Assembly (NCBI GenBank): GCA_030686995.1 | Contig: CM060691.1 | Span: forward strand, 87,789,055-87,853,054 | DNA from: Artemisia argyi | Taxonomy: Eukaryota > Streptophyta > Magnoliopsida > Asterales > Asteraceae | Direction of reading: 5' to 3' | Length of the DNA stretch: 64,000 bases | Shown: piece by piece, positions 12,106 through 23,481 of the stretch | Numbering within the stretch: position 1 is the stretch's first letter | Layout: each line of letters opens with the position of its first letter | Notes under the pieces: model-generated | The model's database searches: none | Told to the model about the DNA's origin: nothing | The model's input: the letters and a program-made list of their open reading frames with translations, nothing else | Program-made: the position numbers and the translations under genes

Positions 12106-13615
12106 TATAAAGTGGTTCTTGAGTTTCTTAAATTTTTTGTCATTTTGGCCCTATTCTTTACCCTCATAAATGTCGAATCGTTAAAAACTTAAAACATGAA
12201 AGTTATAGATTTTTGTTCACTCTTTACACATGTTTTCGAATCACTCAAATCCGATCTCATATGAGTAAGATAACACACGTTAAAGATGGTGTTTAACTCT
12301 TATTTGTTGCACACAATGTGTTTGATGAAATGTCTAGCTTATATATTTTGTGTTAAAATTGAGCTAAATGCACTAATTTTTGTTTCTCAATGCATTATTA
12401 ATCATTTTATTAATGTAAGACTCAAAAAGTAAAGTTTTTTAATCATTATATTTTTAAAATATACATTTAGTTCATCAGTTAGGTTATTAGGTTCATCAGT
12501 TAAGTTATTAGGTTCATCAGTTAGGTTATTAGGTTCATAAGTTATGTTACTTTGGTTCATCAGTTTTTATGGTAACATTTTTGACTAATTGATGAACCTA
12601 AACACATAACACATGACAAATAAGTATAAGTTCATCAATTAGTCAATAATTGATAAACAAACTGATAAACCTAAAATTAATGTACCTAACTGATAAACCT
12701 ATAATTATAGGTTCATCAGTTAGTCAATAATTGATGAACCTATAATTAATGAACCAAAAAATCAATGAACCTAACTGATGAACATATAATTAGCCAATAA
12801 CTGATGAACCTATAATTATAGGTTTATCAGTTAGTCAATAACTGATGAACCCAAACATTTGATCAAATTTGATGAACCTAAAATTGATGAATCTGAAAAA
12901 ATTGATGAACCAAAGTAACTGGTGAACAAAGTGTCTAACTGATGAACCTATAACCTATAACTTAACTTATGAACAAAACATAACCTAACTGATGAACTAA
13001 ATGTATATTTTAAAAATATAATGATTAAAAAACATCACTTTTTGAATGTTACATTAATAAAATTATTAATAATGCGTTTGTGGGACAAAACTAAGTGCAT
13101 TTAACTCGATTTTAAGACAAAAAATCTAAGCTAAACATTTCATCAAACACGTTGTGTGCAACAAAATATGACTAAAACGTCATCTTTAACGTGCGATATC
13201 TCACTCATATCATATCGGATTTAAGTGATTGAAGTTTCTGGGTAAAGAGTGAATCAAAATCTACAACTTTCGTGTTTTAAGTATATTATGATTCGGCAAT
13301 TTTTAAGGTAAAAAATAGGGTCGAAAATAGCAAAAACATCAAAAAAATCATGACCAAATGAATATGTCAAAAAAAATGTTTCAAAAAAATTAAAAAGATT
13401 TATACCAAATTAAAGAGAATCAAATTTTAAAAATTATGGTGAAATCGGTTTTTTCTAAAAGTTTGTCGTTTAAGAGATATATGCGTTTGAAAATTGAGGT
13501 GGAAAAGAAAAAACGGGTCAAAAGACCAAATTACCCCTGGGCGGATTTTATGTATAATTTAGAGTGGGTGTCACATGTCACACTATGAATGGATTTGTAC
13601 ACTTTGTAATTTTTC
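11815..13615. mobile_element. Large fold-back element, MULE-like
   Basis: Two arms of about 600-700 bp are inverted copies. The left arm (11815-12490) contains ACAAACTTTTACGAAAAACC, AAACACGTTGTG-like and CATTATTAATCATTTTATTA stretches; their reverse complements occur in order in the right arm (about 12990-13615). The loop between them is short AT-rich repeats based on GGTTCATCAGTTA, first direct with a 21-bp period (12471-12550) and then inverted. Long arms with no coding fit a non-autonomous TIR-MULE or fold-back transposon, but I could not find a 9-bp target duplication. Oddity: a poly(T) run at 12069-12102 occurs only in the left arm. Confidence 0.7.
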
Positions 13616-13728
13616 TCACTTTGCAATAGATCCATATTATGTCAGGAAGGTCTCACCATTACCAATCATGAAAAAAAAAATCTATTTTTTTAGACAAGTT
13701 AATTTTTCATTTAAACAAATAAAAATAC

Positions 13729-13732
<4 letters not shown>

Positions 13733-13814
<82 letters not shown>
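13733..13814. repeat. (TA)n microsatellite
   Basis: About 40 TA units. A long open frame across it is only Ile-Tyr repeats. Confidence 0.95.
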
Positions 13815-13815
<1 letters not shown>

Positions 13816-14108
13816 CTAGAAAAAGAATAATATTAAAAAAAATGTATCATATATGGCTTGTTTACACAGTTTCAAAGTATCAAAAGAGGACTGCTTTATG
13901 TAATATTCTTTTTTGTGCGTAATATTTTCTTTTACCATATAGGATCATGTACCACAGCCACACATCCGCACGCGTAAAAAAAATTGTCTTTTTTTCCCAC
14001 AAAATACACATAGCCACACACACTCCCAAAATTAAATACACACGCGGTCAAACACACTCACAAAAACATACACACTTAAAAACACACAAACCCATTTTAA
14101 AATATGTT

Positions 14109-14115
<7 letters not shown>

Positions 14116-14159
<44 letters not shown>

Positions 14160-14282
14160 CAAACTAGTGCCTGCTAGTTTCTAGTTATCACACGCTGGTA
14201 CTCAGGCAAGTCACCTCGGGTATGGTGGCGGCGACTGTTGGGTGACACGTCAGACTCGCACCGGTTGGGTGCCACCATACCC
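14116..14282 (+). repeat. Poly(A) tract followed by hairpin
   Basis: A run of 41 A (14116-14156) is followed by a GC-rich segment. That segment holds a perfect 12-bp inverted repeat, GGGTATGGTGGC at 14218 and GCCACCATACCC at 14271, with a 41-nt loop. The poly(A) could be the tail of a retroposon ending here, but nothing upstream is recognisable. Confidence 0.6.
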
Positions 14283-14350
14283 AGCTCTCTTAGATATGTT
14301 ATTAATGTTGGACTTTTAATGTTTAATAATAATAACTTAAATCAACATTA

Positions 14351-15502
14351 TTGTCACGAAAGAAATCATATCAACAAGGTGATAATGAACTACGTGAGAG
14401 TTCTAAAGTGAGAAAACAAGGTGAGAAAAAATTCATGAACGAAAGAGAGTGTGAGCGAGAAAGGTACATAGGAAATAGTAGGCAAAACAATGGCAAGCAA
14501 CTAGGGACTAACAATAACGGTTTGGAACGTAATTCGTCGGTATCATTTATGTTTGTCAATTATCTAGAGGAGTGGGAAATGGGAAGTTATGGAAGGTCTT
14601 CAAAAAAATATGGTAACGTCTTTGACATATTTATGGTTCAAAGACGCTTTATAACGGAAAGAAGTACGGGTTTGTGAGATATCAGCTTGTAAGGATGTGG
14701 ATGGACTTTTAGGACAGTTATAGAGAATAAGGTTCGGAGACGAGCTTCTAAAGGTATCTGTGGCTTATGACAGAAGAGCTACGGGAAACAGAGAGGTGGG
14801 TGTTAACAAGGGTAACCATGAGATGTTCAACGAGAATATCCACGTTAGTGATACGAATGAAAAGGGTGGGTATATGGGTGCTCACGATGATAGGAGATTT
14901 GTTGATCTGGTTAACGTTAGAAATGTAAGTAGGGAAGGAAGTGACACACGAAGAAATGAAAAAAGATAGGAAGTAACACAAATGGGGGCGGACATATGGC
15001 TGGCATCATGGGAAGGTTTGATCTTCGCATGGGTGTTCAGGAGAAAGAAAGATGCACTAAGATCAACGATAAGGAGTTAAAAGGTAGTTACATAAAATAA
15101 AAAAGGGTGAAAACCTTAATAGAAGTGCATGATAGGTTACTAGGATTAACATTCTAGGAGTTCCCATATCTTGTTCGGGAGAAGAAACGTTTAAAAAAAT
15201 CACGGCGGTACATGGTACTATTATGGGTTTACATAACTGCAGGATAGAAGGTAACCAAAATATGATATTCGGGGGAGTCTAAATTCATACCATTAACAAA
15301 GGTTTAATTAAAGAAGATCTAAATGTTAGTTAAAGATAAAATACACAAAATAAGTTTCATGGAAGAAGTTAGGAATATAAATTGTTGGAATATTCAGAAG
15401 GCGGCAACAAGCGAGAATGCCTCTAAGATTAGGGTCGAAGTGGGAGATAAGATGGGGGAGAATGACATGATAATTGATGAAGAAGATGAGGAGAATGAAA
15501 GG
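14351..15502 (+). pseudogene. LINE ORF1 (RRM type), decayed
   Basis: Pieces in shifting plus frames resemble the first protein of plant L1-type LINEs, an RNA-binding protein with an N-terminal RRM. SVSFMFVNYLEEWEMGS is followed by KKYGNVFDIFMVQRR, typical of the RNP2 and helix region. The RNP1-like KYGFVRY is reached only after a frame change near 14645. Further on, GADIWLASWEGLIFAW and ITRINILGVPISCSGEETFK resemble the middle domain. Stops occur at about 14675 and 14968 and in several later places. The fragment ends where SIRE-1 is inserted (15503). The acidic tail appears to resume at 27182. Confidence 0.55.
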
Positions 15503-16155
15503 TGTGAAAAACTAGAAGGGGGGTTGAATAGTTTACCGCTTAAAATCTTTTTAACTTGTTTAGTTAGCTTTGAAACTTTGCGTTTGATCAGAGATATATA
15601 CACAAACACAATATATAACATGCAAGTAAATGAAAGAAACGATCAAACCACAACATGAGTATTTATCGTGGTTCGGCTACAAGGACTCTTTTTCCTTGCC
15701 CTACGTCCACGCCCCGAGTATCCAACTCGAGAGTTTCTTTCACTAGTCAACAAGCTCCTTTCACCGGCGGAGAAAACCTTACACGTCGCTTATACTTTTA
15801 CCGACACTAAGCTAGATGTCGAGTTCTTTACCAAGGGTACAACCACTCCCGTTAGTTCTTTTACAAGGGTACAACTACTCCCGATACACTTTGTATTTTA
15901 AGGACTAAAATACTAACCGATCACTACTGAAAATACACAATCAAATGAAGTGTAAACTACACAAGTCTACACAATGCTAAGCTAACAAGTCTTGCAATGT
16001 TGTGTTGAATACTTGTTACTTTTAATGAACTCGTGAATCTCTTTGCTACAAAAAGAAACATCACATATGAAATGTTAAAGGGTTAGATGAAAGAATGAAT
16101 GAATGTGTGTAAATATAATGTAGAGTGATAAGCCAAAAATCAACTTGTGGCTTGG

Positions 16156-16164
16156 TATTTATAG
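16156..16164 (-). promoter_or_regulatory. TATA box, SIRE-1 3' LTR
   Basis: The minus strand reads CTATAAATA. The same site in the promoter-active 5' LTR is 26711-26719. Confidence 0.75.
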
Positions 16165-16173
16165 CAAAGCCTT

Positions 16174-16250
16174 CTGCAGGCCTGGCGGATACGGCGAAAC
16201 CCTCAGATGGGTTCCGCCCGTGTACCCCCAGGGTTCCGCCGGGCTTGCAG
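16174..16250. repeat. GC-rich palindromic cassette, LTR copy 1
   Basis: 77 bp with imperfect terminal inverted repeats CTGCAGGCCTGGCGGA and TCCGCCGGGCTTGCAG. Inside are AACCC and GGGTT inverted pairs. Related copies lie at 18621-18763, 20935-21011, 24458-24540 and 26729-26805, all within SIRE-1. Confidence 0.85.
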
Positions 16251-16625
16251 TTGGTTTTGCAATAAATCTTGCAAACCAAACAATGTCACATCTCATTACA
16301 CTTTGTAAACCAAACAATGTCACATCTCATTACCCCTAGTCAAACACATAACTTGCAAGCAAACACAAAGTTAGTCAAACACATTTCTTTTCATAAATGT
16401 ATATTGACAAAACTTGCCATAAATGTGATGTGACATTTCTATTTTAAGAAATAAAAAGTGTTGTGTTTTATGAAATGTAAAATGTAGCAAAAGTCTAGTT
16501 TATGCAAGTCTTTAAAACTAAGATTATGTTTTACTTAGAAACTAAAGTTTACATTTTGTCGTTAACAAAACATAGCAAATATCGTAAAATATAAATAACG
16601 TTTTTAGGCGATATTTGTATTAACA

Positions 16626-16639
16626 ATCTCCCCCTTTTT
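16626..16639 (-). promoter_or_regulatory. Polypurine tract of SIRE-1
   Basis: The minus strand reads AAAAAGGGGGAGAT directly before the 3' LTR. This is where plus-strand DNA synthesis is primed. Similar runs recur in the next 260 bp (near 16811, 16865 and 16882). Confidence 0.85.
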
Positions 16640-16701
16640 GTTGATGACAAAACATAAATTTTGTTTTTAAGTAACTCACAAAATCTTGGTGTTTAAGACA
16701 A

Positions 16702-16750
<49 letters not shown>

Positions 16751-17199
16751 TAAACTTGTTTTACTTAAGTGATAAAAATCATATTAAGTTTTGAAGGTTT
16801 AATATATTTCTCCCCCTTTTTGTCGAAACAAAAAGTAGAGTAGCGAAGCGGAATAATGCACTTGCTCCCCCTTGCTTGTTACTCCCCCTAAAAGGAGTGC
16901 CAAGATGGGAAATATGGATTTTGATCCTACAAAAAAAATGGTTAGTTGGTGATATATATAGTCAAGCTTGTAGTTACCACACACATTGCAACCTCAATGA
17001 CAACACAAAAATGATCAACCAACAATGTATGAAAGTAAGTAGAAAGAAATATCATTCCAAGTAAAATTTTGACTTTGAAAAGTCAAAAGACAAGAAATGT
17101 GAAATATTCTTCTACTTCTAAACAAAAACTAAAAAATTACCAAGAAAGAAAAATAAAATCCTACTTTCCTAAATGGGGCAAACGGCCTCCAAAGGTTGT
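16640..17199. other. Noncoding gap with poly(T) and PPT-like runs
   Basis: Holds a T-rich tract (about 16702-16745) and three CTCCCCC(T)n motifs, which are PPT-like on the minus strand. No gene. Confidence 0.7.
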
Positions 17200-18108
17200 C
17201 TAGGATTTGTTTGGGTGGGAAAGAGCATCCAAACGTTCTATGACGTGTTGGAATGCAAAACGAGTTTCATCTTGGAATTGGTGAAGCAACGTTTTGATGC
17301 TTGCACCCATTTGCTCACAATTTGAGCAAACATGGGGATGAGTGGGTGGAAATGGGTTGGTTTTGGTTTCTTGGTTTGATGGTTGGTTGGTTTTTGGTTC
17401 TTGGGTGGAGGATGGATTTGGTATTGAGTCAAGAAAGGTGGTCTGAAATTCCATTGCTTGATGAAGGTGGTTCTCAACCATGCTTTGGATTTCCTCATAA
17501 GAAGGAAAGAAAGACTCAAAGGTTTGGGCTTGAGAATGTGGTGGAGTTGGGTGATCATGGTTTTCAAAGTTTGGTTCTCCATAAAGAGGACCATGGATGT
17601 CATGGTAGATAGGGTGAAACAACAATGGTTTGGGTTGATGGTACACTTGTTGTGGTGGTTGGGTGTGGTTAAAATCCTCATCAAGGTCAAGAATTGACCT
17701 TGGTGATTGATTTGCAAAAGGTGGTGGTTGTGTAGGTCTTGGTGGAAGATCATTTAGATCTTGGACAAAAGGGTGTGGTGATGTGGGAGGAGACCCAAAT
17801 AACTCCATAGGTTCAATTTTGGGTAATGGTGATGGTGATGGAGTTTTGGATGGTTGGGTTGGAGCACTTAGTAGAGTTGGGTCAATGGGTGATTTAGTAG
17901 GTGGTGGAGTGAGCTCATTTGGTTCATTGGGTGATGGGGATGGAGATGCAAGGTTCAAAAAGTGTTCATTTTTTATAAGTGAGGTGAATTCATCCGAAGA
18001 TGAAGAGCTTAGGTTGATGGATTGGTTAGACCATAGTGGTTTTACACTTATCCGGGCGGTTCTCCGGATGGGTCGTGATGGTTGAGAGGTGGTTGTTGAC
18101 TTGGTCAT
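17200..18108 (-). CDS. SIRE-1 ORF-B, proline/serine-rich protein
   Basis: An intact 302-codon ORF, the last before the 3' LTR, on the gag-pol strand. Residues 1-25 are basic (MTKSTTTSQPSRPIRRTARI) and include ISVKPLW. A serine run with acidic residues follows at about 33-40 (SSSSSDEF), then about 170 residues rich in Pro. Near the C-terminus CSNCEQMG resembles half of a zinc site, and a helical stretch (LLHQFQDETRFAFQHVIERL) may be a coiled coil. There is no signal peptide or membrane segment, so it does not look like an envelope protein. SIRE-2 encodes a relative (42551-43048) sharing the basic block and ISVKPVW. Function unknown. Conservation between two families suggests it matters to the element. 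Confidence 0.7.
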   Translation of the reverse strand: MTKSTTTSQPSRPIRRTARISVKPLWSNQSINLSSSSSDEFTSLIKNEHFLNLASPSPSPNEPNELTPPPTKSPIDPTLLSAPTQPSKTPSPSPLPKIEPMELFGSPPTSPHPFVQDLNDLPPRPTQPPPFANQSPRSILDLDEDFNHTQPPQQVYHQPKPLLFHPIYHDIHGPLYGEPNFENHDHPTPPHSQAQTFESFFPSYEEIQSMVENHLHQAMEFQTTFLDSIPNPSSTQEPKTNQPSNQETKTNPFPPTHPHVCSNCEQMGASIKTLLHQFQDETRFAFQHVIERLDALSHPNKS

Positions 18109-19120
18109 GGTTAAAATGGTTTAAAGTTCAGAAATTGTGATGAAGAAGGTGTGATTTGATAGTGTTTAGGATTGTTTAATTTATAGTGATGAAGGATTGT
18201 GAAAAGGAGTGTTTGGATTTGATGTTAGTCCATACAAAAATGGAGGTTCCTAATGATTTGGAAAACTAATTGTGGGTTGTCATATCATGGAAGTCAATCC
18301 AATGAAAATGGTGAAGTGAGAAGACAAGTTTTGCACTAAATGCTTAGTGGTTTTGGTAGATTTGTTGAAGTATAAATCTCAGGGATTTCAAGGAACCTTT
18401 AGAAGGGTTCCTTCCTTTATGTGTGAAGGGTCCTTGGGGTGGTTATGGCTATTTTTGAAATTTTGCGGGAAATGGTTTTGGTTGAGTTATAAGGAATGAG
18501 AAGTACCCTATTGTGCTAAACAAATTGCAGGAAATGAGTTTCTATCTAAAAGGATTGTATTTTGGTGTTTGGATGTTGAAATGTTGAAAAAAAAAATAAT
18601 AAATAAATAAAAAAAAAATTCTGCAGGCAATTGGCGGAACCCTTAGGTTACACAGACGGAACCCGTTTGAGGGTTCCGTGGGGTCCGTTGGGCCATTTCT
18701 GGGTTGCCCAGAAAACACACTGGCGGAACCCAATTTTGGGTACCGCCAGATCCGCCAGGGCTAAAAAAAGTGGCAGTCCGCGTTTTTGACCCGCGAGATG
18801 ATTTTCAAAATTTTCGAAAACTCCTAAAATAAAAAAGATAATGCATTTCTGGTTAGGCAATGCAAAAAATAGACGCATAAACACACATATCATAGGACTT
18901 TGACCTTGAGCTCGAGAATTTCACTATACTTAGTGAAAATATCATAAACATGAAAATTTGACAACTTGTCAAAAGTTGTCTACCAGCATCAAAGTTAGAT
19001 AATACGTGTTCCAAATAGTATCAAACATTGTACTAACACACAAATACATCACAAACATTGTTTAAACAACCAAATTTGTTCAAATAGCACCTAGTGCCAA
19101 ACACTCCTACACACCCGCCC
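18109..19120. other. ORF-A to ORF-B spacer
   Basis: Noncoding. Contains a long version of the GC-rich cassette at 18621-18763. Nothing else recognised. Confidence 0.6.
18621..18763. repeat. GC-rich palindromic cassette, spacer copy (extended)
   Basis: Starts CTGCAGGCAATTGGCGGAAC. The unit appears to be about one and a half to two times repeated: GGCGGAACCC occurs at about 18632 and 18722, with GGGTTCCG and TACCGCCAGATCCGCCAGG completing inverted pairs. Confidence 0.75.
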
Positions 19121-20230
19121 TCATTGACGATCAATCTTGTTCTTGAGCTTTCCAAGGAATCTTCCAAGATTCTTAAACATCCCCTTTGTTTGCTTGAACT
19201 CCTCCGACTCATTTGGACTATCCGGAAGTTGGGATAGGTATTCGAGAGGTGGGAGCCTAGAGTTGGGCAAATTGTCATCTTCACTCATTGAGGAAGATGA
19301 TGAGGATGTAGGAGGATGAGGACGTTTCCCTTGGGCTTTGTAAACTCTCTTATCACTAAGTGGGACAAAGGTGTGTGGAATGAAAGAGTAGTCAAGACGA
19401 AGACCATTTGGAGTTGGTGGAATGGGTGAAATGAACCTAAAGAGACGGGTCAAGAGCATTCCATACGGCATAGCCGTTGTGCCATGCACGGGAATGTCGG
19501 CCATTCTCTTGGCCATGTAGTAGGCGAGATTGAAGGGTTGCCTAACGGACAAAGAGTAGAGCATGTAGCAAAGGCAAAGGTTGATATGATCTCAGTTTCC
19601 TATGGTGCTAATGACATTTGCTCTAAGGACTTCCTCCCATTTCTTGAATTGGGGCTTGAGTTCATTCATTTCCATTACATATGGGTCCTTATCGACCTCA
19701 TTTCCCGAACGGGTTCTCCTAGTGTTGGTGGTCCTAACAAAGAGGTGGTCACGAAGTACATCTTTTGATACAAGAGGTGTGTCATAAGGGTGGATGCGGT
19801 CTTGGAGGGTGTCAAGAGTTGAGAGGGAGTGCAAGTCGGAGTAGATGCAAGTACCACGGTTTGGGACACCTAGGATTTGGGCAAACTCCTCAAGAGTGAA
19901 GGAGTATTGATGACCACTAGTCCTAAAGTTGATAGACATGCGACCATAATCATCCGTGGAGAGGACGGCGGATGCATAGAACTCTAGAATGAATCTAGGA
20001 CAAATAGGCTCGTTGATTTCTAAAAGACACTCAAAGTTGATTGTGGAAAATTTGGCGTAAAGGTTTGTGCCTTCTAGGAAAGACGGGCCAATGGTTCTAC
20101 CCTCATGGACATAGTGTTTTTCTAAGGCTTTGAAAACATTGACTTGGTTTGGGGTAAGGCCTTTGGTTTTGTTGTGTTTTGGTAGGTACTTAATGGTGTC
20201 CTTGTGGTCGTAGTGGGTTAGAGGAGGCAT
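19121..20230 (-). pseudogene. SIRE-1 ORF-A, plant transposon-protein domain
   Basis: A 370-codon frame just after pol, interrupted once by an in-frame TGA at 19592-19594; otherwise open from MPPLTHYDHKDTIKYL to KNKIDRQ. The central part (about residues 55-125) matches what I know as the 'putative plant transposon protein' domain common in SIRE and other large plant elements: FECLLEINEPICPRFILEFY, then YSFTLEEFAQILGVPNRGTC. The C-terminal third has a basic segment and a serine/acidic run (SSSSSSMSEDD). No membrane segment is evident. A remnant of the same domain lies on the plus strand at 29370-29835. Function unknown. The single stop may be recent decay or, less likely, a readthrough codon. 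Confidence 0.75.
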
Positions 20231-21066
20231 GATGATTCCTAGAACAACAAAATTTCACATTTTAGTTTAAGTAAACTACTATTATAATGTGGATGTTCTA
20301 GTGTGTGCCTATATGAAAACAATGTGGAGGTGCGGTTAACTTGACTCATTTTGATGCTTCAAAAACATTTTATAATGCAAGTTTTGTTATAAAACAAAAG
20401 ATAACCCAAACGCTCCTAGTTCAATGTAGCTTCATTTGAATGTACCCAAAAATACATATTGGTTATGTATTCCCTTTAGCATTCAAGAGACATTATGCAA
20501 GTGATGTTTTAAACATAACGTTTTGATTTTGTATTCTCAATGTGAGACGAAAAAATATTTGTCCTATTTGTGAGAAATTTTTGGAAAAATTTGACATGGG
20601 GTGTTTTAGCAAACATGTTTTCACTTAGTAAGGATGCAATTCCTAACTATGGGGAACATGATTAGTTTTGTTAAACACCTATTTTCATGCATGATTATCT
20701 CAAGTTAATGCATAACCCCAAGTTTTTGTTTTTGTGCAAAAATAGAATTCCTAGACTCAGATCAGGATTGTAATCAAGTTTAGAATACTTACAATGATGA
20801 TTGATTTGCAATGTGAGTGAAAGGAAGACCAAGAAATCGTAGGTATGGATGGATGGTAAAGTGAATAGTAACAGTTTGGAAGTGGTGGTATGAGATAATG
20901 GGTGTTTGGTTTAATATAAGCAAAAATATTGATTCTGCAGGTCGGCGGATACGGCGGACCCCTGAAATGTGTTCCGTCTGTTGTGTTTGAGGGTTCTGCC
21001 GACCCTGCTGAGAAAAAGAGTTTTGGATTTGTTTTGATTTTTGTGATTTTTGTCTAATGTCCAGAA
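20231..21066. other. pol to ORF-A spacer
   Basis: Noncoding AT-rich DNA apart from the cassette at 20935-21011. Confidence 0.6.
20935..21011. repeat. GC-rich palindromic cassette, post-pol copy
   Basis: Starts CTGCAGGTCGGCGGATACGG and ends TTCTGCCGACCCTGCTGAG. It has the same length and the same inverted-end plan as the LTR copies and lies 55 bp beyond the pol stop codon. Confidence 0.8.
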
Positions 21067-23481
21067 CTACAATGTAGGTTCCATGAGTCCTAAGCCTAGC
21101 CTAGGAAGGTTAAAAGGTTTACGTTTAAGGGGTTTTGTGAGAATGTCGACTATGTTGTCTTCGGAAGAAACTTTCTCAATTGAGATATTTCCTTTTTGAA
21201 CGTTGTCACGAAGGAAATGATGACGGATTTCAATATGTTTGGTACGAGCATGTTGAACCGGGTTTTTGCTAAGATCAATAGCACCTTTGTTGTCACAAAG
21301 AATTGTGATGTCGTTAAGTTGAATTCCGTAGTCGACAAGAGCTTGCTTCATCCAAAGAGCTTGTTGACATGCCTTTCCGGCCGAAACGTACTCGGCTTCC
21401 GTTGTTGAGATAGCAAGAGCCGTTTGCTTCTTAGAGAACCATGAGGTGAGACAATTTCCAACAAAAGTACAAATACCACTTGTACTTTTTCTATTGACAT
21501 AGTCACCGGCATGATCCGAGTCGGCATACACTATGGTGTCTATTCCTGTTCCTTTGGGATACCATAAACCTAAATGTGTAGTGCCCTTAATATACCTAAA
21601 AATCCTTTTAACGGCTTCGATATGAGTAGTCTTAGGATCTTCTTGAAAACGAGCACATAGACAAACACTAAACATAATGTCGGGTCTACTAGCCGTTAGG
21701 TAAAGTAGACTACCAATCATACCTCTATATTTAGTGCTATCTACGGATTCACTTTCCTCATCCTTGGTGAGTTTAGTTTCCGTGGACATGGGTGTTTTGA
21801 TTGGTTTCGAATCTTCTAATCCAAATTTCTTAAGCATGTCCTTAATATATTTAGATTGGTTAAAGAAGATACCATCTTCTAGTTGTTTAATTTGGAGTCC
21901 TAGGAAAAAGTTGAGTTCTCCCATCATACTCATTTCAAACTCGTCATGCATGATTTTTGAGAAATCCACACATAATTCTTGACAAGTTGATCCGAATATA
22001 ATGTCATCAACATAGATTTGGACTATGATAATATGTGAATCTTTCTTCTTAGTAAAGAGAGTATTATCAACTAAGCCCATGCTATACTTATGGTCAACTA
22101 GGAAGGTTTTAAGTCGATCATACCATGCTTTTGGAGCTTGCTTAAGTCCGTAAAGAGCCTTTTTAAGTTTGTAGACATGATTTGGTTTTTCAAAATCGAT
22201 GAAGCCCGGTGGTTGAGCAACATACACTTCTACATTAATGACTCTGTTTAGAAATGCACTTTTGACGTCCATTTGAAAGAGTTTAAAATTGTGTGCACAT
22301 GCATATGCAAGTAAGATTCTAAATGACTCTAGCCTAGCAACCGGAGAAAAAGTTTCATCGTAGTCAATGCCTTCTTGTTGGTTATATCCTTGTGCAACTA
22401 CCCTAGCTTTGTTTCTAGACACAATTCCATTTTCATCCATTTTATTATGAAAGACCCATTTTGTTCCAATTATAGTTTGACTCTTTGGTTGAGGAACTAA
22501 TGTCCATACATCATTCCTAACAAATTGGTTTAACTTTTCTTGCATTGCAATTACCCAAGACTCATCTTTAATGGCTTCATTAATGTTTTTAGGTTCAATG
22601 GTTGACACGAAACAAAAGTAGTTGCTTTTATTTTGAACTTTTGACCTTAGCGTTCTTTCGTTAATGTTGCCTATGACACCATCTAATGGATGACTTTTAG
22701 ATTCTTTGACATTGACAAGTTCTTTGTTTAATAGTTCATCTTCCTTGTCATTACCTAAAATCTCTTGATTTTCTATTGCTTGGCTTTCAACTAAGTCATC
22801 ATCTACCAAAGGTGATGTCTTAGAGGGAGGTGGACTCTCGTCAAATGTTACGTTCAACGATTCCTCGACTCTTAAGGTTTCTTTGTTCAAAACAATGTAA
22901 GCTTTACTATTTTGTGAATATCCAAGAAATACACCTTCATAAGACTTTGGGTCAAATTTGGTGAGATAATCCTTGGTGTTAAGAATGAAACATTTACTCC
23001 CAAACACTCTAAAGTATCCTAATGTAGGCTTTTTACCTTTATATAGTTCATAAGGAGTTTTATTCAAAAATGGTCTAATTAAGACTCGATTTAAAATGTA
23101 CGTTGATGTGTCAACGGCATTACACCAAAACTTTTGTGGAATGTTTTGTTCATTAAGCATTGTTCTACTCATCTCTTGCAATGACCGGTTTTTACGTTCT
23201 ACTACACCATTAGATTGAGGAGTACGTGGAGCCGAAAAGTTATGAGTAATACCATTAATATCACAAAAGTTTCCAAATTGAAATTCATTAGCAAATTCAC
23301 GACCGTGATCCGTTCTAATAGACACAATATTAGACCCTACTTGATTTTGAATTTTCTTACTTAGAATCTCAAATTTATCAAAAGCTTCATTTTTACTTTT
23401 CAAAAATTTTGTCCAAGTATATCTTGAGTAATCATCAACTATGACCAAAGTGTATATAACTTTGTATAGCGGATGGACCAA
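21067..23481 (-). pseudogene. SIRE-1 pol: integrase C-part, RT, RNase H
   Basis: An 804-codon frame carrying the rest of pol. The integrase core comes first: RTDHGREF at 56-63 holds the second catalytic Asp, and NGVVERKNR at 91-99 holds the catalytic Glu. A variable linker follows to about 290. The reverse transcriptase runs about 320-560, with the active-site YVDDIIFG at 490-497. RNase H shows ADSDHAGD (653-660), STTEAEY (692-698) and CDNKGAID (729-736). All catalytic residues are present. The reading frame is separated from the protease-integrase frame by a frameshift, so the polyprotein cannot be made whole. Compared with relatives a few codons appear deleted at the junction, around 23470. 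The product would cut, reverse transcribe and integrate the element. Confidence 0.93.

Larger units (their letters stand above)
15503..16625 (-). repeat. SIRE-1 3' LTR
   Basis: 1123 bp, from TGTGAAAAACTAG to TATTAACA in plus orientation. It matches 26058-27181 almost base for base. The minus-strand TATA box CTATAAATA is at 16156-16164. A GC-rich palindromic cassette (16174-16250) lies directly upstream of it. A block at 15660-15785 (CTTGCCCTACGTCCACGCCC and following) is conserved in the LTRs of SIRE-2 as well. The left-most T-G-T-G lacks one G present in the other LTR. Confidence 0.95.

Noticed and set aside
13575..13922. 115-codon plus frame
   Set aside because: Mostly the (TA)n microsatellite read as Ile-Tyr.
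15668..15901. 77-codon frame also seen at 26031-26456
   Set aside because: LTR sequence shared by both SIRE-1 LTRs, not a gene.
17301..18085. Several plus-strand frames opposite ORF-B
   Set aside because: Shadows of the proline-rich ORF-B; low-complexity Gly/Val/Trp composition.
17200..20230. Post-pol ORFs as a retroviral envelope
   Set aside because: No signal peptide, transmembrane helix or fusion motif in ORF-A or ORF-B.
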